From: Arthrobacter sp. FW305-BF8
Lineage (GTDB): Bacteria > Actinomycetota > Actinomycetes > Actinomycetales > Micrococcaceae
Reading direction: 5' to 3'
Length of the DNA: 64,000 nt
Assembly: GCF_021789315.1 (NCBI RefSeq)
Contig: NZ_CP084561.1
Location: 62,001 to 126,000, forward strand
In this document: piece by piece, positions 54,139-62,281 of the stretch
How positions within the stretch are numbered: the first letter of the stretch is position 1
Layout: every line of letters starts with the position of its first letter
The notes under the pieces: model-generated
What the model was told of the DNA's origin: nothing
The model's database searches: none
What the model saw: the letters and a program-made list of their open reading frames with translations, nothing else
Made by a program: the position numbers and the translations under genes

Positions 54139-54868
54139 GTGGCGAGGGATGAAGGCCTCGAAGGGTTCAAGGACCGCGAGGCTGCTGACTATGTGACCAG
54201 GGCCGCTTCTACGGCCACGATCTGCGCATCCTGCGGCGTCTCCCTGACCGCTGAATGTCTACTGTCGCTGGTGGTGGACGTCGTTCACCACATCGCTCCG
54301 GACGGGACCGAGTACCGCACCTACAGTCCCTACATCAGCCACCGTCAGTGCCGCGAACCAGCCCTAACGGTAACCAGCAGCCCGGATCCGGTTCAGCTTC
54401 GAAGCCTCGGGGCCCAGTTCAATGTTCTGCGCCGGACCGAGGCCGGAAAGACGCTCGTCCCCGTACTGGCCTACACGATTGACCCGGTCGTGCTCTTCCG
54501 CGAGCCCGGCGGGGAACCCGTGTCCGCCCACATAGTCTCCTTGCTTAGCGCCGGGTTCCGGCTCTCCCCTCACCGATGATCTCCAGGGCGTTGTGGACGA
54601 AGCCCGGCCCGTGCCCGAAGGCGCCGAATGCCTGATGAGACGGGACGGCACCGTCTCCTTGGAGATACAGGGCGACAGCTTCCATCTGCGGCAGCTCGAC
54701 GTCCACGACCCGTCCCACGCGGCATGGCTCCAGGCCGCAGGAAAGTGTGACGTGCTGGTCATCAGCGGCGACAACCTGGAGATTACAGAAACAAGCTCAG
54801 ACGTAACGGCAGCCGCGAAAATCGGCACCCTCGCCGCCGGGTGGGTGCCGACCCGTGCCCCCAACTAA
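54139..54868 (+). CDS. Hypothetical protein, probably one gene with a frameshift
   Basis: Two frames, 54139-54579 and 54593-54868, follow each other and read as one ~240-aa protein if one C is added in the run near 54566: LSAGFRLSP would then continue into LTDDLQGVVDEARPVPEG. The N-terminal part has a CxxC (TICASCGV) and GTEYRTYSPYISHRQC, possibly a small zinc site. The C-terminal part contains LEIQGDSFHLRQLDVHDPSH. I do not recognise it. Confidence 0.5.
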
Positions 54869-54964
54869 TTACTGGCCGTATCCGCTGTCAGCACGAGCAT
54901 GCTCGATGATCCGCTGTCTCTCGCGAACGTTCTGAATCAGCTGGATCTTTTAGGTGGGCGGCCG

Positions 54965-56836
54965 TTAGTTCTCGAGGAGGGAAATGTCGCGGACGGCGCC
55001 CTTGTCAGCGGACAGGGCCATGGCGGCGTACGCCCGCAACGCGGCGGACACTTGGCGGTCCCGGTCCTTGGGCTTGTAGCCGCCGTTGATCAGCAGTTTC
55101 TCGCGGCGTTCGGCGAGGAGCTCGTCGGAGACCTCCAGTTGCATGGAGCGCTGGCTGATGTTGATGCTGATGATGTCGCCGTCTTCCACCAGGGCGATGG
55201 TGCCGCCGGAGGCCGCCTCCGGTGAGATGTGCCCGATCGAGAGGCCGGAGGTGCCGCCGGAGAAGCGGCCGTCGGTGATGAGGGCGCACTTCTTGCCCAG
55301 CCCGCGGCCCTTGAGGAACGACGTTGGGTAGAGCATTTCCTGCATGCCCGGACCGCCCTTGGGGCCTTCGTAGCGGATGACCACCACGTCGCCTTCCTTG
55401 ATGGTCTTGTTCAGGATCTTCTCCACGGCCTCGTCCTGGGACTCGCACACAACGGCCGGGCCCGAGAACGTCCAGATGGACTCGTCCACGCCGGCGGTCT
55501 TCACCACAGCGCCGTCGACGGCGACGTTGCCACGCAGTACGGCCAGGCCGCCTTCCTTTGAGTAGGCGTGCTCGACGGAGCGGATGCAACCGCCCTCGGC
55601 GTCGGTGTCCAGGGAGGTCCACTCGTTCGACTGGGAGAACGCGGTGGAGGAACGGACTCCGCCGGGAGCTGCGTGCCACAGGGCCTTCGCTTCCTCGGTG
55701 GCCTTGCCGCCGCGAACATCCCAGTCATCCAGCCAGCCGTCCAGGTCACCGGAGTGCACGGAGTGGACGTCCTTGTGCAGGAGGCCGCCGCGGTTCAGTT
55801 CGCCCAGCAGGGCGGGGATGCCGCCAGCTCGGTGCACGTCCTCCATGTAATACGTCTTGTCCTTGGCGACGTTCGGGGCCACCTTGGCCAGGCACGGCAC
55901 CTGGCGGGACTTGGCATCCATCTCGGCCAGTCCGTAGTCCACGCCCGCCTCCTGGGCAGCGGCCAGCAGGTGGAGGATGGTGTTCGTGGAACCGCCCATG
56001 GAGATGTCCAGGGCCATGGCGTTGTCGAAGGCCTTGGCGGTGGCGATGGAGCGCGGCAGCACGGAGTCGTCGTCGCCTTCGTAATAGCGCTTCACCAGCT
56101 CGACGACGGTGGAACCGGCCTTCTCGTACAGCGCCTTGCGCGCGGTGTGGGTGGCCAGCACGGAGCCGTTGCCGGGCAGGGACAGGCCGATGGCCTCGGT
56201 GAGGCAGTTCATGGAGTTGGCGGTGAACATACCGGAGCAGGAACCGCAGGTGGGGCAGGCGTTCTCTTCGATGAGGTTGATGTCGGCATCGGAGATGGAC
56301 TCGTCCACGGCATCGGCAATCGCGTTCACCAGGTCCAGGGAGCGCACTGAACCGTCGGTCAGGGTCACTCGTCCGGCCTCCATCGGGCCGCCGGAGACGA
56401 ACACGGCGGGGATGTTAAGGCGCAGCGCGGCCATGAGCATGCCGGGGGTGATCTTGTCGCAGTTGGAGATGCACACCAGGGCGTCGGCGCAGTGGGCGTT
56501 GACCATGTACTCCACTGAATCGGCGATCAGGTCGCGGGACGGCAGCGAGTAGAGCATGCCGGAGTGGCCCATGGCGATGCCGTCGTCGACGGCGATGGTG
56601 TTGAACTCCCGCGGTACGGCGCCGGCGGCGAGGATCGCGTCGGAGACGATCCGGCCCACAGGGGCGAGGTGGGTGTGGCCGGGCACGAATTCGGTGAAGG
56701 AGTTGGCCAGGGCGATGATCGGCTTGCCGATGTCCGTGTTGGCGACGCCGGAGGCGCGCAGCAGTGCGCGGGCGCCGGCCATGTTGCGGCCGTGGGTGAC
56801 AGTGCGTGAACGAAGAGGAGGCATGAATACCATCAT
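54965..56836 (-). CDS. ilvD: Dihydroxy-acid dehydratase
   Basis: A 623-aa IlvD. PPLRSRTVTHGRNMAGARAL is the conserved start. SNCDKITPGM and CPTCGSCSGMFTANSMNCL contain the Fe-S cysteines, and the C-terminal domain has RYEGPKGGPGMQEML and DGRFSGGTSGLSIGH. It converts 2,3-dihydroxy-3-methylbutanoate to 2-oxoisovalerate, and the isoleucine counterpart, in branched-chain amino acid synthesis. ATG 56836 follows GGAG by six bases; the frame to 56932 would overlap the divergent gene. No other ilv gene is adjacent. Confidence 0.96.
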   Translation of the reverse strand: MMVFMPPLRSRTVTHGRNMAGARALLRASGVANTDIGKPIIALANSFTEFVPGHTHLAPVGRIVSDAILAAGAVPREFNTIAVDDGIAMGHSGMLYSLPSRDLIADSVEYMVNAHCADALVCISNCDKITPGMLMAALRLNIPAVFVSGGPMEAGRVTLTDGSVRSLDLVNAIADAVDESISDADINLIEENACPTCGSCSGMFTANSMNCLTEAIGLSLPGNGSVLATHTARKALYEKAGSTVVELVKRYYEGDDDSVLPRSIATAKAFDNAMALDISMGGSTNTILHLLAAAQEAGVDYGLAEMDAKSRQVPCLAKVAPNVAKDKTYYMEDVHRAGGIPALLGELNRGGLLHKDVHSVHSGDLDGWLDDWDVRGGKATEEAKALWHAAPGGVRSSTAFSQSNEWTSLDTDAEGGCIRSVEHAYSKEGGLAVLRGNVAVDGAVVKTAGVDESIWTFSGPAVVCESQDEAVEKILNKTIKEGDVVVIRYEGPKGGPGMQEMLYPTSFLKGRGLGKKCALITDGRFSGGTSGLSIGHISPEAASGGTIALVEDGDIISINISQRSMQLEVSDELLAERREKLLINGGYKPKDRDRQVSAALRAYAAMALSADKGAVRDISLLEN

Positions 56837-56909
56837 GCTGGGCTCCGATGCCCGGTGGAAGATGCTCTTGATACTAGTACTGAGAGTAATAGAGTAATAG
56901 TATTTCCAG
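56837..56909. promoter_or_regulatory. Short divergent promoter region ilvD / XRE gene
   Basis: This 73-bp AT-rich gap contains TACTAGTACT, a palindrome, and the direct repeat GAGTAATA (twice, adjacent). These could be operator elements for the XRE regulator, which starts immediately to the right. Confidence 0.45.
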
Positions 56910-57755
56910 GTGCAGGATTCCGGCCGTCGCAAAGAACTGGGTCTTTTCCTTCGGGCGCGCAGGGACCAAGCCGTCCGCGCCGACTACGGCTTGCCGCCGA
57001 TTGCCCGGAAACGCGAGCGGGGGCTGCGCCGCGAGGAGGTCGCGTTCCTGTCTGGCGTCAGTGTCACCTGGTACACGTGGCTTGAGCAGGGGAGGGACAT
57101 CAGCCCGTCCCGGCAGGTGCTGGAGGCTGTCAGCCGTGCCCTGCATCTTTCGGATACCGGGCTGGGTTATGTCCTGTCGCTTGGCGGGTACGCCACAGCA
57201 TCGCCAGCCAGTTCCGAGGCCGCCACGGCGCCGGCCCATATCCAGCGCCTGCTGGACGCTTTGGATCCCAATCCTTCCTTCGCCCTGTTCCCGGACTGGG
57301 GCGTGGCGGGCTGGAACAAGGCCTACGCGGCGCTGTATCCGAACATCGCGTCGGTGGCCTCGGCGGACCGCAATCTTCTGTGGCTGGTGTTCACCGACCC
57401 CTACGTCCGGGACCTGCTGCCCGACTGGGACGTCACAAGCAAGCGCTTCCTGGCGGAGTTCCGCGCCGAGACCGGGCAACGCCTCGGTGACCCCGACATC
57501 CAGCACCAGGTCGAGCGGCTGAAGGAGGCCAGCCCGGAATTTAGGGAAGGCTGGGACCGGTACGACATCCTGGGCTTCGAATCACGTGAGCGGCTGTTCC
57601 ACCACCCTGCCGTGGGGGTCCTGCAGCTGGAACACCACCAGCTTTCGCCCTCGGACCGGCCCGACCTGCACCTCGTTGTTTACACCCCGGCTCCGGGGAG
57701 CGACGCCGCCGCCCAAATGCACTCAATCATGGCCGATGCTCCGGGGGCTTTCTGA
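56910..57755 (+). CDS. XRE-family regulator with MmyB-like ligand-binding domain
   Basis: A 281-aa actinobacterial regulator. Residues ~5-75 form the HTH: LGLFLRARRDQAVRADYGLP, then GLRREEVAFLSGVSVTWYTW and LEQGRDISPSRQVL. The C-terminal domain is the MmyB-type PAS-like fold with NKAYAALYP, LLWLVFTDPYVRDLLPDW and HHPAVGVLQLEHHQL. GTG start 73 bp from ilvD. Relatives often control a divergent oxidoreductase gene; regulation of ilvD itself is possible. Confidence 0.9.
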   Translation: MQDSGRRKELGLFLRARRDQAVRADYGLPPIARKRERGLRREEVAFLSGVSVTWYTWLEQGRDISPSRQVLEAVSRALHLSDTGLGYVLSLGGYATASPASSEAATAPAHIQRLLDALDPNPSFALFPDWGVAGWNKAYAALYPNIASVASADRNLLWLVFTDPYVRDLLPDWDVTSKRFLAEFRAETGQRLGDPDIQHQVERLKEASPEFREGWDRYDILGFESRERLFHHPAVGVLQLEHHQLSPSDRPDLHLVVYTPAPGSDAAAQMHSIMADAPGAF

Positions 57756-57882
57756 CGGCGGCTGCGCGGCATAGGCAAAGGGGAGGTCAGTGGCATTAAA
57801 GGGTGTCGACTCCATGCATCCCGGCTTCGCCGGGTGGGAGGTCGAGGAGCGTCTTGTAGCCGTCTATGCGGTGGTACATGCA

Positions 57883-58025
57883 GGTCCCCCTTTCGCCAGG
57901 ACCCAGATCTGCTCGCCGTCGCGGGTGGCAGCGTCGACGGCTCCCTCCACCGGTGCAGATTCCTGGTCCGGCCGGATGAGGACGACGCTGCGCCCTCAAC
58001 GAGTTCCCCCCCAGTCGGCGACGAC
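57883..58025 (-). pseudogene. Small SH3-like protein, decayed member D
   Basis: Joined across a frameshift, the minus strand reads VVADWGELVEG then RSVVLIRPDQESAPVEGAVD and AATRDGEQIWVLAKGG. This matches member C (WQNLCEG, QGIVDALMPDG, VWIRLNG). It lacks a start and the usual C-terminus. It lies between the end of the XRE gene and resolvase 2. The rest of 57756-58092 is not coding. Confidence 0.55.
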
Positions 58026-58092
58026 CGGGCCGCGGTACCCCTGGAAGGTCTGCCGGGGGAGTGACGTCTATGCTGCGTCAGCGGGATGGCGG

Positions 58093-58467
58093 TCAGGGAG
58101 CTTTCAAAATCGGCGAACGCTGCCATGACGGAGAGCATGACGTTGGCCATGGGGAGTCCTCCCCGGTGAAGACCAGGTTCTCTTTGATGAACTCCACTCG
58201 CACGCCCTTGCGGGTCAGAGTCTGGACAAGGGCACGCAGGTCATCGAGGTTGTGGGCGAGCCGGTCCATGCTGTACACCACGATGGTGTCCCCGTCGCGG
58301 GCGAACCGCAGCAGCTCCGCCAGTTCCGGTCTGGACGTGTCTCGGCCCGAAGCTTTGTCTGCGAAGACCCGGTCCAGAACCTGGCCGTCGAGCTGGCGCT
58401 TCTCATTCCGGTCCAGCGTGCTGACACGCACGTACCCCATTCGCTGTCCAGCCACCGGTGCCTCCAA
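58093..58467 (-). pseudogene. Serine recombinase (Tn3-type resolvase), frameshifted and truncated
   Basis: TTG start; RMGYVRVSTLDRNEKRQLDG, SGRDTSRPELAELLRFARDG and DTIVVYSMDRLAHNLDDL run intact to VFTGEDSP near 58150. A frameshift then leads to MANVMLSVMAAFADFE, after which similarity ends, so the C-terminal HTH is missing. It is closely related to resolvase 1 at 43681-44284, which keeps its C-terminus. Confidence 0.9.
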
Positions 58468-58549
58468 GACATCAGCCTGTCGGATTGAGTTCTAGGCCCT
58501 CTACAGAAACACGTTAAGAGACCAGAAACATCAACGTCAGGTTGGGGTG
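58468..58549. other. Conserved region upstream of resolvase 2, candidate res site
   Basis: GGATTGAGTTCTAGG (58482-58496) and TCAGGTTGGGGTG (58537-58549) match the upstream region of resolvase 1. 58550-58833 has no recognised gene. Confidence 0.5.
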
Positions 58550-58833
58550 CACTCAGCCTGGCGACGGTGAAACTGCGGTCTCACAAGCTGAGGGTTGGGC
58601 TGCAGGTGTCAGCCTCGGTGTAGAAGGCACCGAGAATCGGGCGGTTTGGGCGATGGGCCCTGTCGCTGGCGTCAACCATGGATGGCAGCTACACGACCCG
58701 TAAGTACATGTTGGGGGGCGTGGTGGCCATACGATCAGCATCCCGAAGTCCTGCGCTATCGGCGCCGCCCATGACAGGTGGCGCCGACCGGGCGCGCTGC
58801 GGGGCCGGCCGATGATAGCCCGGGGATAATGGA

Positions 58834-58980
58834 GTGGTGTCCACGACCCCTGCCCCCTCAGAAGCCCGAAACTCCAACGGGCGCGGCGAGCGGCTGGCCT
58901 CCCGGTCAAAGGCTCCCCGGATGTCCGACGTTGCCCGGTCCGCCGGGGTCTCCCAGCAGACGGTGAAGATTGCCGCGCGA
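58834..58980 (+). pseudogene. LacI-family regulator, DNA-binding domain remnant
   Basis: From GTG 58834 the frame reads a polar leader and then MSDVARSAGVSQQTV, a LacI helix-turn-helix, but the hinge and whole effector domain are absent; unrelated sequence follows KIAARG. The usual VSR after the recognition helix is altered to VKI. Confidence 0.75.
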
Positions 58981-59092
58981 GGATCTAGGTTGCAGGGCTT
59001 CTTGCCAACCAGCAGAATTGTCCCTGCTCTCCGGCCGCTTTTGACTTGGGCTGATATTGGACAAAAAAGGGCCTCAAAGCTGTCCGGTTCTT

Positions 59093-59546
59093 TCAGGCTT
59101 CGTCGACGGCGAACGGATTCATCATGGCCGCTAGCGCGGATGTGCGGGGTTTTTTCCCTTGGGACGTCCTAGAGGCGTGGTACTGGGCAATCAACCATTT
59201 CTGACCGTCCCTGCGGAGCACGAGAGATAGCTGCACCTGCGCCGTTCTGGCGTCTGGGTAGGTGAAGCGGAGGGCGGCGAATCCGCAGACTAGATCTTGA
59301 GCCAGCTGGCGGGCTTGGATAATTTGGAAGGTTGCCTTGATACCGGGGGGGCAGGGCAGCGAAGCAGTCGAAAATTTCTTTTCGTCCGGTGAGCAGAGTT
59401 GGGCTGAGTCCCTGGAAGAGCGCATCGCGTGAAAAGAGCCTGACCATGTCTTCGGGCCTATGCTGGTCAAAGGCCCGTTTCCAGGCCGTTAGTGCCTCTG
59501 CCAGGATACCCTCATTAGGCGTGGCTGCCGGGTTGTTGATTTTCAC
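59093..59546 (-). pseudogene. SnoaL-like / DUF4440 protein, frameshifted
   Basis: Two frames combine to a ~150-aa NTF2-fold protein of the SgcJ/EcaC type. The first part reads EALTAWKRAFDQHRPEDMVR, LFSRDALFQGLSPTLLTGRK up to FAALP. After a run of seven G (59345-59351, minus-strand C) the other frame continues GIKATFQIIQARQL, FTYPDARTAQVQLSLVLRRD and WLIAQYHAS. One base fewer in the run would restore the gene, so a sequencing error is possible. GTG start. Confidence 0.75.
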
Positions 59547-59612
59547 CTTCGAGGTCTCCGTCCACTTTTGGGCTGGATTTTGCTTTCACACGGAGTGAGT
59601 GAGGTGCCGTGT

Positions 59613-60608
59613 TTATCGGGAGACCGGTTCTGTGGAGTCCAGGAGGTCCAGCTCGTTACGTCGGGGCATGCCTTCCCAGTCTCCGGGCACCAGACAAGCG
59701 AATGCGCCAGTCCGGACGGCGGTCAGAAGGCGCTGGGGAACGTCCCGGCCGTTGAGTAGCTCGGCGATGTATCCGGCGACGAAAGCGTCTCCTGCCCCTA
59801 CTGTGTCAACGGCCCGGATGGGGACTGCACGTTGAGCGTGCGATTGGCCGTGGACGACTGCGACGCAACCGTCCGCGCCGAGTTTTATGACCGCCTGAGA
59901 TGCTCCCATTTCGTTAATTCGTCGAGCGAGTTCCCAAGGGTCTTGTGCATCGCCTACTGCGATGGCTGCTTCAGCGTCCCCGGCAAACACAACGTCCGCT
60001 CTGGGTATTATTCGACGGTACTGGTCGCCCGCTTCTTCCTTGGACCAGAGCGCCGAACGGTAGTTCAAGTCAAAGGAGACCAGAGTGCCGGCGGCTTGGG
60101 CACAGTCGAGGGCGTAGCTGACCGCATCGGCGGCGCTTTCGGACAGCGCCGGGGTGATGCCGGTTATGTGCAGCAGTTTGGCTTGGGCGATCTGCTCGGC
60201 TGGCACGTCTTCGCGGCATAGGCGGGATCCGGCGCTGCCTTTCCGGTAGTACCATACCTTTACCGCCTCAGTGGTCCTACGTTCCTTAAGCATGAGCCCG
60301 GTGGGAGCTGTGTGGTCACGGGAGGCGTATGTGTCGATGGCCTCCGCCGCGAGTTCACGCAACACCATTTCTCCCAAGCTGTCGGCGCCGACTCTGCCTG
60401 CCCATGTCACGGAAGTGCCAAGCCTGCGCAGCGCTATCGCAAAGTTGCTCTCTGCACCGCCCATACCCAGGCTTAGTGAAGCGACGTGGGCAAGGGGCCC
60501 GGGGGACCCGGCCTTCATCAGCGCCATGGTTTCGCCCATGGTCACGACGTCGGTGACATTGTAGGGGGGGACAGCCGGGCTACCCGCCTCGGAATTCACA
60601 GTGATCAC
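59613..60608 (-). CDS. kdgK: 2-keto-3-deoxygluconate kinase (PfkB family)
   Basis: A 331-aa ribokinase-family kinase: TMGETMALMKAGSPGPL at the N-terminus, GGAESNFAIALRRLG for sugar binding, and DTVGAGDAFVAGYIAELLNG as the catalytic signature. GTG start overlaps the aldolase stop (GTGA). With the KDPG aldolase it would convert KDG to pyruvate and glyceraldehyde 3-phosphate. A closely related sugar acid is possible. Confidence 0.87.
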   Translation of the reverse strand: MITVNSEAGSPAVPPYNVTDVVTMGETMALMKAGSPGPLAHVASLSLGMGGAESNFAIALRRLGTSVTWAGRVGADSLGEMVLRELAAEAIDTYASRDHTAPTGLMLKERRTTEAVKVWYYRKGSAGSRLCREDVPAEQIAQAKLLHITGITPALSESAADAVSYALDCAQAAGTLVSFDLNYRSALWSKEEAGDQYRRIIPRADVVFAGDAEAAIAVGDAQDPWELARRINEMGASQAVIKLGADGCVAVVHGQSHAQRAVPIRAVDTVGAGDAFVAGYIAELLNGRDVPQRLLTAVRTGAFACLVPGDWEGMPRRNELDLLDSTEPVSR

Positions 60609-61273
60609 CGGATTGTGCCTTTACGGTCCTCGGTCGCCGCAGATACCAGTTCGGTCACGCGTCGTGCCCTTTCTGTGAGTTGGGCAAGGCTGCCGCCTTG
60701 GAAGGCGTCACCCAGCAGCGGGCCGCCGAGGCTGACGGCGAGAGCGCCGGCCGAAATCCACCGGGGTGCGTCCTCGATGGTGATTCCGCCACTCGGGATG
60801 AGCTGCATCTGGGGGAACGGGCCGTGGAGTTGGCCGATGTAATCCGGCCCGACAGTGGAAGCGGGGAAGACTTTGACGGCTACCGCGCCGGCGCTCCATC
60901 CAGCGTGCAGTTCGGTCGGGGTCAGGCCGCCGGGGACTATCGGTATTTCACGCGCCACAGCAGTATTGACGATGTCAAGGTTGGTAGACGGCGTGACCAG
61001 GAACTGGGCCCCGACGTCGAGGGCGCATTCCGCCTGTCCTGTCGTGGTAACCGTGCCGATGCCGATTTCCGCAGTGTCTCCGAAAACTGCCCTGATCTCC
61101 GCCAGATGATCGAATACGCCCTCGGTTGTGAGCGTGAGCTCGATGAACCGGACGCCGCCGGCGACCAGGCTTTCGATCACTGGCAGATATTTGCTCGCGT
61201 GTGTTGTGCGCAGCACCGCTATCACTTGACCCGTGAGCGGAAGCGTCGGGTGTGGGGGAGAAGATGCGACCAT
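60605..61273 (-). CDS. eda: KDPG/KHG aldolase family
   Basis: A 222-aa class I aldolase. GVRFIELTLTTEG carries the catalytic Glu; IGIGTVTTTGQAECALDVGA and FLVTPS follow, where the Schiff-base Lys region of the family reads FLVSPG. AVKVFPASTVGPDYI holds the Lys, and IPSGGIT is the phosphate site. It cleaves 2-keto-3-deoxy-6-phosphogluconate. Overlaps the kinase gene. Confidence 0.87.
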   Translation of the reverse strand: MVASSPPHPTLPLTGQVIAVLRTTHASKYLPVIESLVAGGVRFIELTLTTEGVFDHLAEIRAVFGDTAEIGIGTVTTTGQAECALDVGAQFLVTPSTNLDIVNTAVAREIPIVPGGLTPTELHAGWSAGAVAVKVFPASTVGPDYIGQLHGPFPQMQLIPSGGITIEDAPRWISAGALAVSLGGPLLGDAFQGGSLAQLTERARRVTELVSAATEDRKGTIR

Positions 61274-61379
61274 ATCGCGTTATCCGTTCGTCCATGATGA
61301 GTTGGGCTCAGCGGAAAAATCCTGAAGGATTTGGCGTTTATCCTGCCGCGACCAACTATGGAGCGGCGGCGCTAGAGCC

Positions 61380-62108
61380 CTAGTTAGGTTGACTGGCTAC
61401 CGGTTTTGCCAGGTTTTTGGCGATGTCCCTTTCGACGTCGCGAATATGGGCCACGGCGGCATCTCGCGCCTCCCGCACGCGGCCGTCGATAATGGCGTCA
61501 ACAATTTTGCCGTGTCCTGCATGGGAGTCTTCGCGCCGTCCCGGCAGGGAAATCACCCGCAGTGAATACTTGAGCAGCATCGGCTCCAGGCTGCCGTAAA
61601 TGGTTGCAAGCAGCTCGTTCTTCGAAGCCTTCGCGATTGTTTGGTGGAGCTTGATGTCCAGCTGCACGAATTCCTCGTCCGAGAGGTCGGGATTTGAGCA
61701 CGTTTCCATGATGCTCTCCAGCGCGGCGGTGGTGGCGGGCGTGATTCTTTGCGCGGCCCAGCCGGCCGCGTCGCGCTCGATCATGCGCCGTACTTCGAAC
61801 AGCTCAGGCACTGTGAAATCTTCGAACACGAGCAGGTCGGACTGGCCTTGGGCAGCGACGGTATTGCTGACCACGAAGACGCCCACGCCATGACTGCTGC
61901 TCACCAGGCCGCTTGCCTCGATACCGCGGATTGCTTCGCGCATCGAACTGCGGCTTACCCCAAATTCGTCTGCGAGGACGCGCTCGGCCGGTAGCTTTTC
62001 TCCCACGGCATAGGCACCGTTGGTGATCAGTTGCGTGAGCTGGGCAGCGACGGAGTCGGACACTCTAAGCCGCGCCACACGCTCGATCCTGCTTGTAGAT
62101 TCGGTCAT
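61380..62108 (-). CDS. GntR-family regulator (FadR/FCD type)
   Basis: A 242-aa regulator with winged helix (LRVSDSVAAQLTQLITNGAY, LPAERVLADEFGVSRSSMRE) and an FCD domain (EFVQLDIKLHQTIAKASKNE, HAGHGKIVDAIIDG). It lies between the ABC importer and the KDG kinase/aldolase pair in the same direction, like UxuR/KdgR-type controllers of uronate pathways. Confidence 0.9.
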   Translation of the reverse strand: MTESTSRIERVARLRVSDSVAAQLTQLITNGAYAVGEKLPAERVLADEFGVSRSSMREAIRGIEASGLVSSSHGVGVFVVSNTVAAQGQSDLLVFEDFTVPELFEVRRMIERDAAGWAAQRITPATTAALESIMETCSNPDLSDEEFVQLDIKLHQTIAKASKNELLATIYGSLEPMLLKYSLRVISLPGRREDSHAGHGKIVDAIIDGRVREARDAAVAHIRDVERDIAKNLAKPVASQPN

Positions 62109-62281
62109 GATCCCTCTTTCGCCAACCCGAAAACGCTCGGTACATTCCTATGATACTGGTCCGGTGGCCTGAACACCTGCCCATTCGGAAAGAGAGGACC
62201 GGCGTGGCTGTGGGAAAAGTACAGCTTCACCCGACGAACCGTGGGAAGGGGCTTCACACCGAATCCCGATGGAGTGCGGGC

